64,000 nt of DNA. Origin: Ga0077560 sp046330435 (GTDB taxonomy: Bacteria > Actinomycetota > Thermoleophilia > Miltoncostaeales > Miltoncostaeaceae). The position numbers were made by a program, and so were the translations under genes. Position 1 is the stretch's first letter; each line of letters begins with the position of its first letter. The notes beneath the pieces were generated by a model. The model did not search any database. It saw nothing but the letters and a program-made list of their open reading frames with translations, and had not been told where the DNA came from. Below are positions 45,801 to 53,748 of the stretch, piece after piece. The stretch lies in NCBI GenBank assembly GCA_046330435.1, contig JAXLST010000009.1, positions 172,716-236,715 on the forward strand. The letters run 5' to 3'.

Positions 45801-47524
45801 GCGACGCGCCGCAGCTCGGGCAGGGACAGGCCCGCCCCGGGCCGCATGCCGCCCAGCAGGACCGGCATGCGCAGCTCGCAGCGCTGCGGCGGCGCCGGCT
45901 CGACGCCCTCGATCGGGGGACGGCGGCCCAGCACGACGCGGGTGGAGAAGTGCTCCACCTCGCGCTCGCGGTCGATGGCCGGGTTGGTCACGACGGCCAC
46001 CGTCTCCTGGAAGTAGTCCGACAGCGGCATCGGCACCGGGGTGAACGGGCCCAGGGGGCCGTCCCAGCCCAGGGAGCCCACGGGCTCCGCGCCGCGCTCC
46101 GCGTGGAACTCGGCCTGCTGCTTGTCGCTCTCGATCCAGCCGGCGGAGGCCAGCAGGACGTCCAGCGGCATGTCCGGCTCGCCGGCGGTCTGCGGGTCGT
46201 CGGCCACGATGGTGGGGTCCAGGCCGCCGGCCAGGCGGGCGCGGGTCTCGGCGCTGGGGAGGGCGCCGCGGGACTTCGCGCGCTCGTAGACCTCCTGCTG
46301 CAGCTCCGGGTACTCGAGCACGACCGGCACGCCGTCCTCGCCCAGCACGATGCCCATCTTCTCGCCGGGCGCCATCGGCCGCGGGTCGCGGGTGAGCTCC
46401 GCCACCGGGATCACACCCGGCTCGGAGGACACCGCGTACCAGACGTCGGTCTCGATCCACCACAGCGGCCGCAGGCCCATCGCGTCGACGCAGAACACCA
46501 TCTCGTTCTGCGCGCGGGTGGCGAGCGCGACCGGGCCCTGGGCGTACGGGCCCAGCGCCTCGCGGTAGTGGACGTACAGGTCCTGGAGGTGGGTGGGGAG
46601 GCGGTGCACCTCGCCGAGGATCGGCGGGAGCACGAACTCCACGGCCTCCAGCAGGGACAGGCCCTTCTCGAACACCAGGCCCTCGAGCAGGCGGTTGAGG
46701 TCCTGGGAGTCGGAGCCCTGGTTGGTGATCGGCAGGCCGAGCTGCAGGCACTGCTCGCGCAGCTGGGCGATCGTGTTGATCTCGCCGTTGTGCCCCAGCA
46801 GCGAGAACGGCTGCACGCGGCTGAAGGTGGGGTACGTGTTCGTGGAGTACCGGTTGTGGGCGATGATCCGCGACGCCGCGAAGTCCGGCTCCGCCATCTC
46901 CGGGTAGAACCGCGGGATGACCTCCGGCTGCCCCTGCACCTTGTAGACCACGTCGTTGGCGCTGAAGGAGGCGACGTGGCAGTCGAGCTCCCGCTCGAAC
47001 TCCACCATCGCCCGGTAGCACTCATGGGACGCGGCGCGGCCCGGCTCCGACGCCAGGGCGGCGAGCTGCCAGAACACCGGCGGGGTCTCGGCGGCCCGCG
47101 GGCCCAGGGCCGAGCGGTCGACGGTGCCCTCGCCGCACCACAGGATCTCGAAGCCGCGGGCCTGGACCAGGCCCTGCAGGCGGGCGCCCTGGGTCTCGGC
47201 GGCCTCCTCGGAGTCGAAGAAGACGTGGGCGACCACGAAGCGCGGGTCCTCGGCGAGCGCCGGGTCGAGCCCGGACTCGGCCAGCCGGCGGGCCCACATG
47301 GGCCGCGGCAGGTCGATGAGCAGGCCGGAGCCGTCACCCTCGCCGTCCACGCTGCCGGAGCGGTGCACCATCATCTGGAGCGCCGTGAGGGCGTGCTCGA
47401 CCATGCGTCGATCGGGTTTCCCGTCGCGCGTCACGAACGCCGCCAGGGCGCACGCGTCGTGCTCGATGAGGTCGGGAAGCCCGTGCGGCGGCATCGCTGC
47501 GAAGGCTGGCGGCTTCAAGGTCAT
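42863..47524 (-). CDS. gltB: Glutamate synthase large subunit
   Basis: 1553-residue GOGAT alpha subunit. An N-terminal class II glutamine amidotransferase domain carries the probable nucleophile C25 in HDACALAAF, exposed after N-terminal processing. A central domain and the FMN-binding synthase domain follow (PGEGGHLPGSKVTAAIA, SGFDGGTGAA). The cluster cysteines lie in CTICRGCQLDTCHVG, which matches the 3Fe-4S pattern. The C-terminal GXGXG beta-helix ends it. The small subunit gltD is not adjacent in this window. The ATG at 47524 was chosen over upstream sequence with no homology. Confidence 0.95.
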   Translation of the reverse strand: MTLKPPAFAAMPPHGLPDLIEHDACALAAFVTRDGKPDRRMVEHALTALQMMVHRSGSVDGEGDGSGLLIDLPRPMWARRLAESGLDPALAEDPRFVVAHVFFDSEEAAETQGARLQGLVQARGFEILWCGEGTVDRSALGPRAAETPPVFWQLAALASEPGRAASHECYRAMVEFERELDCHVASFSANDVVYKVQGQPEVIPRFYPEMAEPDFAASRIIAHNRYSTNTYPTFSRVQPFSLLGHNGEINTIAQLREQCLQLGLPITNQGSDSQDLNRLLEGLVFEKGLSLLEAVEFVLPPILGEVHRLPTHLQDLYVHYREALGPYAQGPVALATRAQNEMVFCVDAMGLRPLWWIETDVWYAVSSEPGVIPVAELTRDPRPMAPGEKMGIVLGEDGVPVVLEYPELQQEVYERAKSRGALPSAETRARLAGGLDPTIVADDPQTAGEPDMPLDVLLASAGWIESDKQQAEFHAERGAEPVGSLGWDGPLGPFTPVPMPLSDYFQETVAVVTNPAIDREREVEHFSTRVVLGRRPPIEGVEPAPPQRCELRMPVLLGGMRPGAGLSLPELRRVAVGQGVSIYEDVMAAWGDTAARISLAYPDTSSTKAHVAEMARQAVDAVRDGAEVVVLHDQGVTASERVCDPMLAVAAVDKALREEYQEDGSSIRRNVSLLLHSAGIRNVHDVMVALGLGAQALVPYAMLEFAVQANPEPAVAATNLLQALQKGIEKVLSTLGIHELRGYARLMSAIGVQPEILDILAMPGFTASEGRGLGFAGLEELAIQGQRIRGGDDNASKVKLPRMYPKVWKALARVANSERGYEEYAETLDQLERDQPVALRHAMAPQLAPEGERIPGADVDGSVGEHSLPFVISSMSFGSQNEVAFRAYAEAAARADMLCMNGEGGEIPDMYGKYPKHRGQQIASGRFGVSSLLINSSEIVEIKIGQGAKPGEGGHLPGSKVTAAIARARNAQIGSDLISPSNNHDLYSIEDLAQLIDELKTANPHVKVIVKVPVVPGIGTIAIGIAKAGADVITLSGFDGGTGAARQHALRRAGLPCEIGTALAHHALTEAGIRDRVEIWADGGLRSAADAIKLICLGANRLGFGTAAMVAIGCTICRGCQLDTCHVGIATQMEDEHEAKERGLKRFVPRQFEPAAEALVRYFTEMGAAMRELAGQMGASTVQELVGQADRLVQVSHHDRLDLSGLLTPVREQIITAPAGQARYFREFNPPPPHRAPEVAAQRLAAGSALAVEEETTTAADRNLGVDLAGMIARAHTHVNTSWSFDGNGNGHGGNGHGGNPDILTEAERGTGNGPMVDLAFTKGAATGSGLGAFNVGGVRVRVFGGAQDGVGKCALGGEIQVLKAPNASGLLVGGHVGKSFAYGAQRGRFLIQGDADARAGIRLSGADLVIGGEPDGPLDDRRGSLAARANCKGFAFEYMTGGRVVVLGDPGPWMCSGMTGGVVYVRQNPEWNLDEAAIRRRLSKAAKVSIVELDESDEAQVVELLTPYRAALAESGQDAEAAKVDGLMAAPAEHFLALIPVTQQADPNISTE

Positions 47525-47601
47525 ACGCGGCCTCGATGTGCTCGTCTTGGAACGACCGTGATGCGGGCACACGCCGGACGCCTCGCGTTCGGCGAAACCC
47601 C

Positions 47602-47630
47602 ATTCAACGGCCGGGACGGTGGTGCGTCAA
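47602..47630 (-). promoter_or_regulatory. Candidate sigma-70-type promoter of gltB
   Basis: On the minus strand TTGACG is followed after 17 bp by TTGAAT, about 78 bp upstream of the gltB ATG. Good -35 box, moderate -10 box. The remaining 190 bp gap holds no recognised riboswitch. Confidence 0.5.
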
Positions 47631-47714
47631 TGTCACCGGCGATCGTTGCGAACAGCGCGATCGCCTCGCCGGCTGGCTCAAGTTCACCGGCATCCTGCCG
47701 ATTCGGCGGGCGTC

Positions 47715-48098
47715 ATGGCCCGTCCCCAGCTTACAGAGGCGCAGTACCGCCTCGTCGCCGCCGTCGCCGAGCGGGAGGGATGGGGCGACCTGGAGGATCC
47801 GCCGCTGTCCGGCGGCCCCCGGAGCCTGGCCGAGCAGGCCGCCGTCATGCGGTTCCGCAGCGCCCTGCCCGCCGCCCCCGCCGCGCGGCGCCGCGACACC
47901 GAGCGCATCGCACGCATCGTCATGTTCGCCCTCGGCGCCGTGGGCCTGATCGCCTGCTGGCTGGTGAGCCCGGAGCGCACCGCCGCCGCCCTGCTCATGG
48001 TCGGGGTGTTCTGCCTGTTCGCGCTGCGCCGCCGCGGCCGCCGCTCCCCGGGGCGGATGCCGGGACGGATGCCGGCGCGCCGCCGCCTGGGCTGGTAG
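47715..48098 (+). CDS. Small hypothetical membrane protein
   Basis: 127 residues. A hydrophilic N-terminal half is followed by two hydrophobic stretches (about residues 67-83 and 88-101) and an Arg/Gly/Pro-rich basic tail. The ATG at 47715 fits; the frame opens at 47619 but the earlier part looks non-coding. Not recognised. It lies directly upstream of the rhomboid gene, with a 49 bp gap, so they may share a transcript. Confidence 0.65.
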   Translation: MARPQLTEAQYRLVAAVAEREGWGDLEDPPLSGGPRSLAEQAAVMRFRSALPAAPAARRRDTERIARIVMFALGAVGLIACWLVSPERTAAALLMVGVFCLFALRRRGRRSPGRMPGRMPARRRLGW

Positions 48099-48147
48099 CG
48101 ACCCGCTCCCCGGGGACGTCCCCCGCGGCGCCGGTACCATTGGGCGC

Positions 48148-49023
48148 GTGAGCTCCGAGGTGCCGACCGGTCACGAGGCCGACGTCCTCCACTGCTACCG
48201 GCACCCGGACCGGGAGACGCTGGTGCGGTGCTCCAACTGCGACCGGCCGATCTGCCCCTCGTGCATGACCCCCGCCGCGGTCGGCATCCGCTGCCCGGAG
48301 TGCAGCGGGGGACGGGGCGGAACCACCCGGGTGCGGCGCATCGCCGCCCCGCAGACCGACACCGCCGCGGTCACCGTGGGGCTCATCGTCGTGAACTGCA
48401 TCGTGTTCGCCGGCGAGGTGTTCCAGGGCGTGGGCGTGAGCGGCATCACCGGCTCGCGGATCGTCAACGACGGGGCGGTGTGGGCCGCGCCGGTCGCCGA
48501 CGGCGAGGTGTGGCGCCTGGTGACCTCCGGGTTCATCCACGCCAGCTTCTTCCACATCCTGTTCAACATGTGGGCGCTGTGGGTGCTGGGCGGCGCCCTG
48601 GAGAGCTGGATCGGCCCGCGGCGGCTGATGATCATCTTCGCCAGTTCGGTGCTGTGGGGATCGGCGGGGGCGATCCTGCTGAGCCCCGACTCGCCGACGG
48701 TGGGGGCCTCGGGCGGCGTGTTCGGCCTCATGGGGGCGCTGCTGGTGATGTCCCGGCAGCGGGGCATGGACTTCATGTCGTCCGGCATCGGGGTGGTGCT
48801 GCTGCTCAACCTCGGCATCACGTTCGCGATCCCGGGCATCTCGATCGGCGGGCACCTGGGCGGCCTCGCGGGCGGCGTCGCCGCGGCGCTGGTGCTGTCC
48901 GGCTTCGGCCGCGGGCACCTGGCGTACGGGCGGTGGACGCCCCCCATCGTGATCGGCTCCGCCGTCCTCGTCGCGGGCGCCGTCGCCACGGCGATCATCG
49001 CCGCGCACGCCGCCGTGGGCTGA
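48148..49023 (+). CDS. Rhomboid family intramembrane serine protease with zinc-binding N-terminus
   Basis: 291 residues. The membrane core has about six or seven helices with the catalytic dyad S188 (GASGG) and H236 (GGHLGG) and the conserved loop HILFNMW. It cleaves transmembrane substrates within the bilayer. Residues 14-53 form a B-box-like zinc knuckle (C16, H19, C28, C31, C36, C39, C49, C52). The start is a GTG at 48148. Substrates unknown. Confidence 0.92.
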   Translation: MSSEVPTGHEADVLHCYRHPDRETLVRCSNCDRPICPSCMTPAAVGIRCPECSGGRGGTTRVRRIAAPQTDTAAVTVGLIVVNCIVFAGEVFQGVGVSGITGSRIVNDGAVWAAPVADGEVWRLVTSGFIHASFFHILFNMWALWVLGGALESWIGPRRLMIIFASSVLWGSAGAILLSPDSPTVGASGGVFGLMGALLVMSRQRGMDFMSSGIGVVLLLNLGITFAIPGISIGGHLGGLAGGVAAALVLSGFGRGHLAYGRWTPPIVIGSAVLVAGAVATAIIAAHAAVG

Positions 49024-49117
49024 GCTCCGGGGCCCCGGGGCGTGACAGCCCGGCGGTTCCGTGCGACGATGACCGGCGGCCGACCCCGCCACCACGCACC
49101 CAGTCCCCCGGGCGACG

Positions 49118-49895
49118 ATGGACATCGGCAACACACTCCGCGACGCGCGCCGCCGCAAGGACCTCGGTCTTCCCGACTGCGAGGCCGCCACCCGCATCCG
49201 CGGCCGCTACCTCACGGCCCTGGAGGACGAGCGCTTCGAGCTGCTCCCGGAGGCCGCCTACGCCCGTGCGTTCCTGCGCACCTACGCGGTGTTCCTGGAC
49301 CTTGATCCGCGGCCGCTGCTCGAGGAGCTCGACGAGCGCCTCGGGGCCGGGCACGGCGAGGAGGTCCCGCGGCCGGCGGTGTCGCGGCCCAAGCCGCGCC
49401 AGGTCCGCGGCCCCCGGCGGCGGCGCCGCGGGCCGGGGAGGGTCGGGCTCGTCCTCGCCGGAGGCGTGGCGGTGGTCGCCGCCGCGGTGTGGCTCGGCGG
49501 GAACGACGGGGGCGACCGGGGCCTGTCGATCGCCGCGCCGCCGCAGGTGCCCGACCGCGCGGCCCGGCCGCCGGCGACCACGGCGCCGCAGACCACTCGC
49601 GCGGTCACCCCGCAGGCGCCGCGGCCCGCGGCCGGGGACGGCGCGCGGCTGCGGCTCACGGGCACGGCGCCCGCGGGCAGCTGGGTGCAGGTGCGGCGCG
49701 CCGGGCCCTCCGGGCCGGTGGTCTTCGAGGGGCACCATCGCCGCGGGCGACGCCCGCTCGTTCCCCCTGGCGACCCGCCTGTGGATGCGCGTGGGGTGGG
49801 GGTCGTCCCTGCGGGCCACGGTCGGCGGGCGCCTCCAGACCCTCCCCGGCGGGACCTCCGAGGTGACCGTCACCAGCGCCGGCATCTCGAGCTGA
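49118..49895 (+). CDS. RodZ-like helix-turn-helix membrane protein, frameshifted
   Basis: An N-terminal Xre-type HTH (LRDARRRKDLGLPDCEAATRIRGRYLTALED) is followed by Arg-rich juxtamembrane sequence, one membrane helix (about residues 107-127), a Pro/Thr/Ala linker and a C-terminal beta domain of the DUF4115 type. This is the architecture of RodZ, which links MreB to the envelope. The frame breaks at the G4 run at 49729-49732: with one G fewer, the beta domain continues (GTIAAGDARSFPL...TVTSAGISS) to 49895. The unbroken reading runs on to 50269, merging with the next gene. Confidence 0.82.
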
Positions 49896-49897
49896 CG

Positions 49898-50269
49898 GTG
49901 GACCGGGCGGAGCGTGCCGCGGGCCTCGGCGCCCTGGTGGGCGGGATCCCGGCCCTCGCCGTGGGCGCGGGCCTGCTGTCGCTGCGGCACGACCCGCGTT
50001 GGGCTGCGGGTGTGGGCGACCTGGCCGTGCACGCCCAGCTGATGCTCGTGGTGGGGACCGTGGCCCTGTGCGGGGCCCTGCTGGGCCTGTGCGCGGGCAC
50101 GCGGCGGCCCGCGGCGTTCGCCGGGGCGCTCATGCTCACGGCGATGCTCGCCACGCCCGCGCTGGTCGCCGGCGCGCGGCTGGGACCGGTCGCGGCCGGC
50201 CTCGTGGCGATCTGCGCGCCGCTGGTGGGCGTCCCAGCGGGGGCGCGCCTGGGGCGCGGGACGGCCTAG
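49898..50269 (+). CDS. Hypothetical four-helix membrane protein
   Basis: 123 residues, four hydrophobic helices rich in Ala, Gly and Leu. A GTG start lies 2 bp after the repaired RodZ-like stop. No family recognised; function unknown. It ends overlapping the 3' end of the convergent M42 peptidase gene by 4 nt. Confidence 0.6.
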   Translation: MDRAERAAGLGALVGGIPALAVGAGLLSLRHDPRWAAGVGDLAVHAQLMLVVGTVALCGALLGLCAGTRRPAAFAGALMLTAMLATPALVAGARLGPVAAGLVAICAPLVGVPAGARLGRGTA

Positions 50270-51309
50270 GAGGGGCGGGGCAGCTCGTGCACGCGCTCGA
50301 CGAGCGCGGCGACGAGGTCGATGCAGGCGCGCACGTCGTCCGGGTGGACGGCCTCCACAGAGGAGTGGCCGTACCGCTGCGGGATGGACACGCAGCCCGC
50401 GATGCTGCCCTCGCCGGAGAGCTGCAGGGACGCCGTGTCGGTGCCGCCCTTGTCCGACACGTGGAACTGGTGCGGGATGTCCAGCTCCACGGCCAGGGCC
50501 TCCAGGAAGTCCACCAGGGCCCGGGAGCCGATCGCGCTGGCGTCCATCACGCGGATCGCCGCGCCCTTGCCGAGCTTGGTGCCGCCGCCCTTCTGGCCGG
50601 GGCCGTCGCCGGACGGGCACGTGTCGATCGCCAGGCCCACGTCCGGGCGCACCCGGCCGGTGGCGGCGCGGGCGCCGCGCAGGCCCACCTCCTCCTGCAC
50701 CGTTGCCGCGGCGACGACCTCGGCGGGGGATGGGCCGGCGGCGCGCATGGCCTCCAGCATCACGAACACGCCGACGCGGTCGTCCAGGGCCTTGCAGGTG
50801 ACGAGCTCCCCGAGCTCGCGGAGGGTCCGCACCCGGGTCACGACGTCGCCGGGCCGCACCAGCTCCTTCACGCGCTCGGCGGGCAGGCCGGTGTCGACGA
50901 CCAGGTCCTCGAGCTTCGGCGCCTTGCCGCGGGCGTCGGCGTCCAGGACGTGGACCGGCGGCGTGCCGACCACCCCGTCCAGGGGCTCGCGGCCGTGCAC
51001 GAGCACGCGCTGGCTCACGAGGGTGCGCGCGTCCCATCCACCCAGCGGGATGACCCGGATGAACCCGGAGGCGTCGTCCACCGCGGTCACCATGAGGCCG
51101 ATCTCGTCCATGTGGGCGGCGATCATCAGCCGGGTCGGCGTGCCGTCCGCGCCGGTCGCGTCCCGCGTGCCGAGGAGGGACCCCAGGGGGTCGGTCTCGA
51201 CCCGGTCGCACACCGCCTCGAGTTCCGGTCGCACGATCGCCGCGATCGCCTCCTCGCGGCCGGAGGGTCCGTGGGCCTCGGCGAGCCGGGCGAGCAGGTC
51301 CATGCGCAT
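50266..51309 (-). CDS. M42-family aminopeptidase (glutamyl aminopeptidase-like)
   Basis: 347-residue di-metal aminopeptidase of the PepA/FrvX type. Metal and catalytic motifs visible are LMIAAHMDEIGLMV, CKALDDRVGVFVMLEAM, TVQEEVGLRGA, AIDTCPSG and PQRYGHSS. The preferred start is the ATG at 51309, just before the conserved N-terminus (LLARLAEAHGPSG). The same frame runs upstream without a stop through a DUF309 domain to 51792, so the two might be fused or a stop may be lost. Substrate specificity unknown. Confidence 0.9.
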   Translation of the reverse strand: MRMDLLARLAEAHGPSGREEAIAAIVRPELEAVCDRVETDPLGSLLGTRDATGADGTPTRLMIAAHMDEIGLMVTAVDDASGFIRVIPLGGWDARTLVSQRVLVHGREPLDGVVGTPPVHVLDADARGKAPKLEDLVVDTGLPAERVKELVRPGDVVTRVRTLRELGELVTCKALDDRVGVFVMLEAMRAAGPSPAEVVAAATVQEEVGLRGARAATGRVRPDVGLAIDTCPSGDGPGQKGGGTKLGKGAAIRVMDASAIGSRALVDFLEALAVELDIPHQFHVSDKGGTDTASLQLSGEGSIAGCVSIPQRYGHSSVEAVHPDDVRACIDLVAALVERVHELPRPS

Positions 51310-51792
51310 CGCCGGGACCCTAGCGCGCCCGCCGCGATCCCGGCCGGGCACCGCGCCGGCGCTCATGTCAGGAGCCAGGAGCGCCAGGCGGGGCGGGACG
51401 ACCTCCGGGCGCGGCCCTCGGTCGCGATCCCATGCCGCGAACGCCTCGCGGAGGGCGGCGTGTGCGCCGGGCAGCGCCGACCAGTCGAGGCCCAGCTCGC
51501 CGGGCGCGGCGTCGTGGAGGCGGCTCCATGCGCGCTCCAGCAGCACGCGGGCGCCGTGCGGGTTGCCGCGGCGATGGTGCTCCAGGGCGACGGCGAGCTG
51601 GATGAGGCCCTGCAGCAGCACCATGGCCCGGTCGTCCGGCCTGCGGCGCCAGACGACCTCGAGCGCCTCATGGGCGTCGAAGTACGCCCCGGCTCCGTAG
51701 AGGGCTAGGAAACGGGCGAGGGCTGCGCGTCGGGCGGCCGGGTCGCCGCCAGCATCGGGAAGGGGTCCATCGAGGCGCCGCGGCGGGTCCAT
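51310..51792 (-). CDS. DUF309-domain protein in the same frame as M42 peptidase
   Basis: 161 residues from the ATG at 51792. The core FFxxHE-type helix pair of DUF309 is seen as AGAYFDAHEALEVVW, followed by LLQGLIQLAVALEHHRRGNPHGARVLLERA. Function of the family is unknown. There is no stop codon before the M42 start; a TGA lies one frame over at 51363-51365, where DUF309 proteins normally end. The first 88 nt overlap the end of the peptidoglycan hydrolase gene, because no later start codon exists. Confidence 0.65.
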
Positions 51793-52856
51793 GCGATCAC
51801 CAGGCTCCCGGTCGAGCGGCCCAGCGGCTGGCCCATCGCCACGCGGGCCCCGTGGCTCACACCGGGCGCGTAGCTGGCGAGGGGGCCGTAGCCCACGCGG
51901 TTCCCGTCGGCGCGGACGATCCAGAACGCCACGCCCTCGGCGCGCTCGGCCGCGGTGCCGGCCACCAGGCGGCCCTCGACCGCGGCGACCACGTGGGTCA
52001 TCACGGCGGTCTGGATGCGGATGCCGCACAGGTCGGCGACCGTGCAGGACGCGTCGGCGTACCGCGCCTCGCCGCCGGCCCGCACCGCGACGGGGAAGGC
52101 GAAGCCGGTGAGCGTGGCGGACTGCGCGCCCACGGGCGCGTTGCCGCCCCACACCGTGACCACCGGCGGGCCCTCGCCCACCGAGGGGGGCTCCGGGGCG
52201 ACCGGCGGGACGATGTCCCCGCCGCCCAGGCCGCCGCCGCCCGCGCACGAGGGCGTGGGGTCCTGGTCGGTGAGCAGCGGGCGCCGGGACGGGTCGCCGC
52301 CCAGGGCCGCGTAGTAGCCGGAGACGCCGCGCGTCCAGTTCTGGTTGAGGCCGGCCGGGTCGTTCTTCGCGCCCACCGGGGCCCACTTCGCGCCGATCTC
52401 GGCGATCGTGTCGCGGCCCTCGGGCAGGTAGTACTGCGCCAGGGTGGACACCGCGTAGCGCACGGCGTCGCCCTCGGAGGCGAACACCATGCCGGGGCCG
52501 AGCCCGAACGGGTTGTGGATGGCCGCGGCGGGGCCGTACGTGCCCAGCATCGTCTCGTGGGCGGCGATCGCGACGATGAGGCGCGGGTCGATGCCGGACT
52601 GGGATGACACGTCCACCAGGACGGTGCCGAGGCCGGCCATCGGGCTGCCCGCGTTGAGCAGGATCTGGTCGAGGCCGGCGCTGTCGCCGGCGGCGACGCA
52701 GGCGAGCGCCGAGTTGGCGTCCGGGAGGTCCACGGAGGGCTCGCCCGGCTTGGGCTTCTCACCCGTCGCGACGGCGAGGCCGGCACCACCGCCGATCAGG
52801 GCGACGGCGACCGCGGGCCCGATGAGGGCCGCCAGGGCACGGTGAGGGCGCGACAT
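51705..52856 (-). CDS. Secreted peptidoglycan hydrolase with degenerate LytM-like end
   Basis: 383 residues. The membrane anchor/signal helix (residues 10-32) is followed by a glucosaminidase-like region: PRLIVAIAAHETMLGTYGPAAAIHNPFG with the probable catalytic Glu in AHET. A Gly/Pro linker leads to a beta-rich C-terminal domain that looks like M23/LytM (GFAFPV...GYGPLASYAPGVSHGARVAMGQPLGRSTGS) but has SLVIAW where the zinc-binding HLHFE should be, so it is probably inactive. The ATG at 52856 was chosen because a signal sequence follows. Confidence 0.78.
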   Translation of the reverse strand: MSRPHRALAALIGPAVAVALIGGGAGLAVATGEKPKPGEPSVDLPDANSALACVAAGDSAGLDQILLNAGSPMAGLGTVLVDVSSQSGIDPRLIVAIAAHETMLGTYGPAAAIHNPFGLGPGMVFASEGDAVRYAVSTLAQYYLPEGRDTIAEIGAKWAPVGAKNDPAGLNQNWTRGVSGYYAALGGDPSRRPLLTDQDPTPSCAGGGGLGGGDIVPPVAPEPPSVGEGPPVVTVWGGNAPVGAQSATLTGFAFPVAVRAGGEARYADASCTVADLCGIRIQTAVMTHVVAAVEGRLVAGTAAERAEGVAFWIVRADGNRVGYGPLASYAPGVSHGARVAMGQPLGRSTGSLVIAWTRRGASMDPFPMLAATRPPDAQPSPVS

Positions 52857-52921
52857 CGACCCGATTCTATGCGCATATGCGGACATTCCTGTAGCCCCGC
52901 CGGTTACGGTGTTTCGCCGGA

Positions 52922-53107
52922 ATGTCGGATTCACAGCCACGCCGTACCATCGGCATCGTCCTCGCCGGCCTGACGCTGGCGCTCTTCGCCCTCCAGCTGG
53001 TGTCCCTCGCGCTGGGCTGGTTCGAGGTGGCCGCGGCCTGCGCGGCCCTGTTCGTGGCGGGGTGGTTCGCGCTGCGCTCGTGGCAGCGGCGCATGCGGGC
53101 GGGCTAG
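52922..53107 (+). CDS. Small two-helix membrane protein
   Basis: 61 residues with two hydrophobic segments (about 10-32 and 35-50) and a basic C-terminus (RSWQRRMRAG). ATG at 52922. No recognised family. It converges on the O-methyltransferase gene with a 4 nt overlap at the stops. Confidence 0.6.
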   Translation: MSDSQPRRTIGIVLAGLTLALFALQLVSLALGWFEVAAACAALFVAGWFALRSWQRRMRAG

Positions 53108-53748
53108 CCCACCACGCTCAGCGTGACGCCGTCGCCGACCGCCAGGACGGCGGTGGACAGCCGCGGGTGGTCGATCGCCGCGCGGGTGAACGCCCGCAGC
53201 GCCTCGGCGTGCTCGCCGGGCCGGTCGGCGACCACCTCGCCGTCGTACAGCACGTTGTCCGCAACGATGAAGCCGCCCGGCCGCACCAGGCGCACCGCGT
53301 GCTCCAGGTACCCGGAGTACCCGGGCTTGTCGGCGTCGATGTAACACAGGTCGTAAGCGCCGTCGGGAAGGCCGGGGAGCGTGTCGCCCGCCGGCCCGCG
53401 CATCACGTGGATGCGGTCGGACAGGCCGGCGGCCGCGAACCAGCGCTCGGCGCGGGTGGCCCGGTCCGGGTCGGCCTCCAGGGTGTCGAGGCGCCCGCCG
53501 TCGCGCAGCGCCTCCGCCATCCAGGTCGCCGAGATCCCCAGGTAGGTCCCGATCTCCAGCACGCGCCGGCCGCCGGACGCGGCGACCAGCACGGCCAGCA
53601 GGCGGCCCAGCTCGGGGTGGGTCATCATCACGGCGCCCGGGTCGGAGCGGTTCTCCTCGGTCACCCGGCGCACCAGCGGCGACGGCGCCGCGAGGGTGTC
53701 CAGGTAGGCCGCCAGGGCCGGCGTCATCTCCACGCGCCCGTCGGCCAT
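53104..53748 (-). CDS. Class I SAM-dependent O-methyltransferase
   Basis: 214-residue catechol/caffeoyl-CoA O-methyltransferase-like enzyme. Motif I is VLEIGTYLGISATWMAEAL, the acidic strand-2 residue is in LEADPDRA, and the metal/substrate loop is YIDADKPGYSGYL followed by GGFIVADNVLYDG. It would methylate a hydroxyl on a small molecule. Its ATG shares one base with the upstream permease stop (TGATG), so it is the last gene of the exporter operon. Confidence 0.9.
   Translation of the reverse strand: MADGRVEMTPALAAYLDTLAAPSPLVRRVTEENRSDPGAVMMTHPELGRLLAVLVAASGGRRVLEIGTYLGISATWMAEALRDGGRLDTLEADPDRATRAERWFAAAGLSDRIHVMRGPAGDTLPGLPDGAYDLCYIDADKPGYSGYLEHAVRLVRPGGFIVADNVLYDGEVVADRPGEHAEALRAFTRAAIDHPRLSTAVLAVGDGVTLSVVG

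Noticed and set aside
47525..47714. Possible glutamine riboswitch upstream of gltB
   Set aside because: I could not form the conserved core of any glnA-type motif; only a promoter-like pair is visible.
42920..48151. 1743-residue open frame opposite gltB
   Set aside because: It is antisense to gltB and composed of Arg/Ala/Val/His-rich translation typical of an out-of-frame GC-rich gene; gltB is unambiguous.
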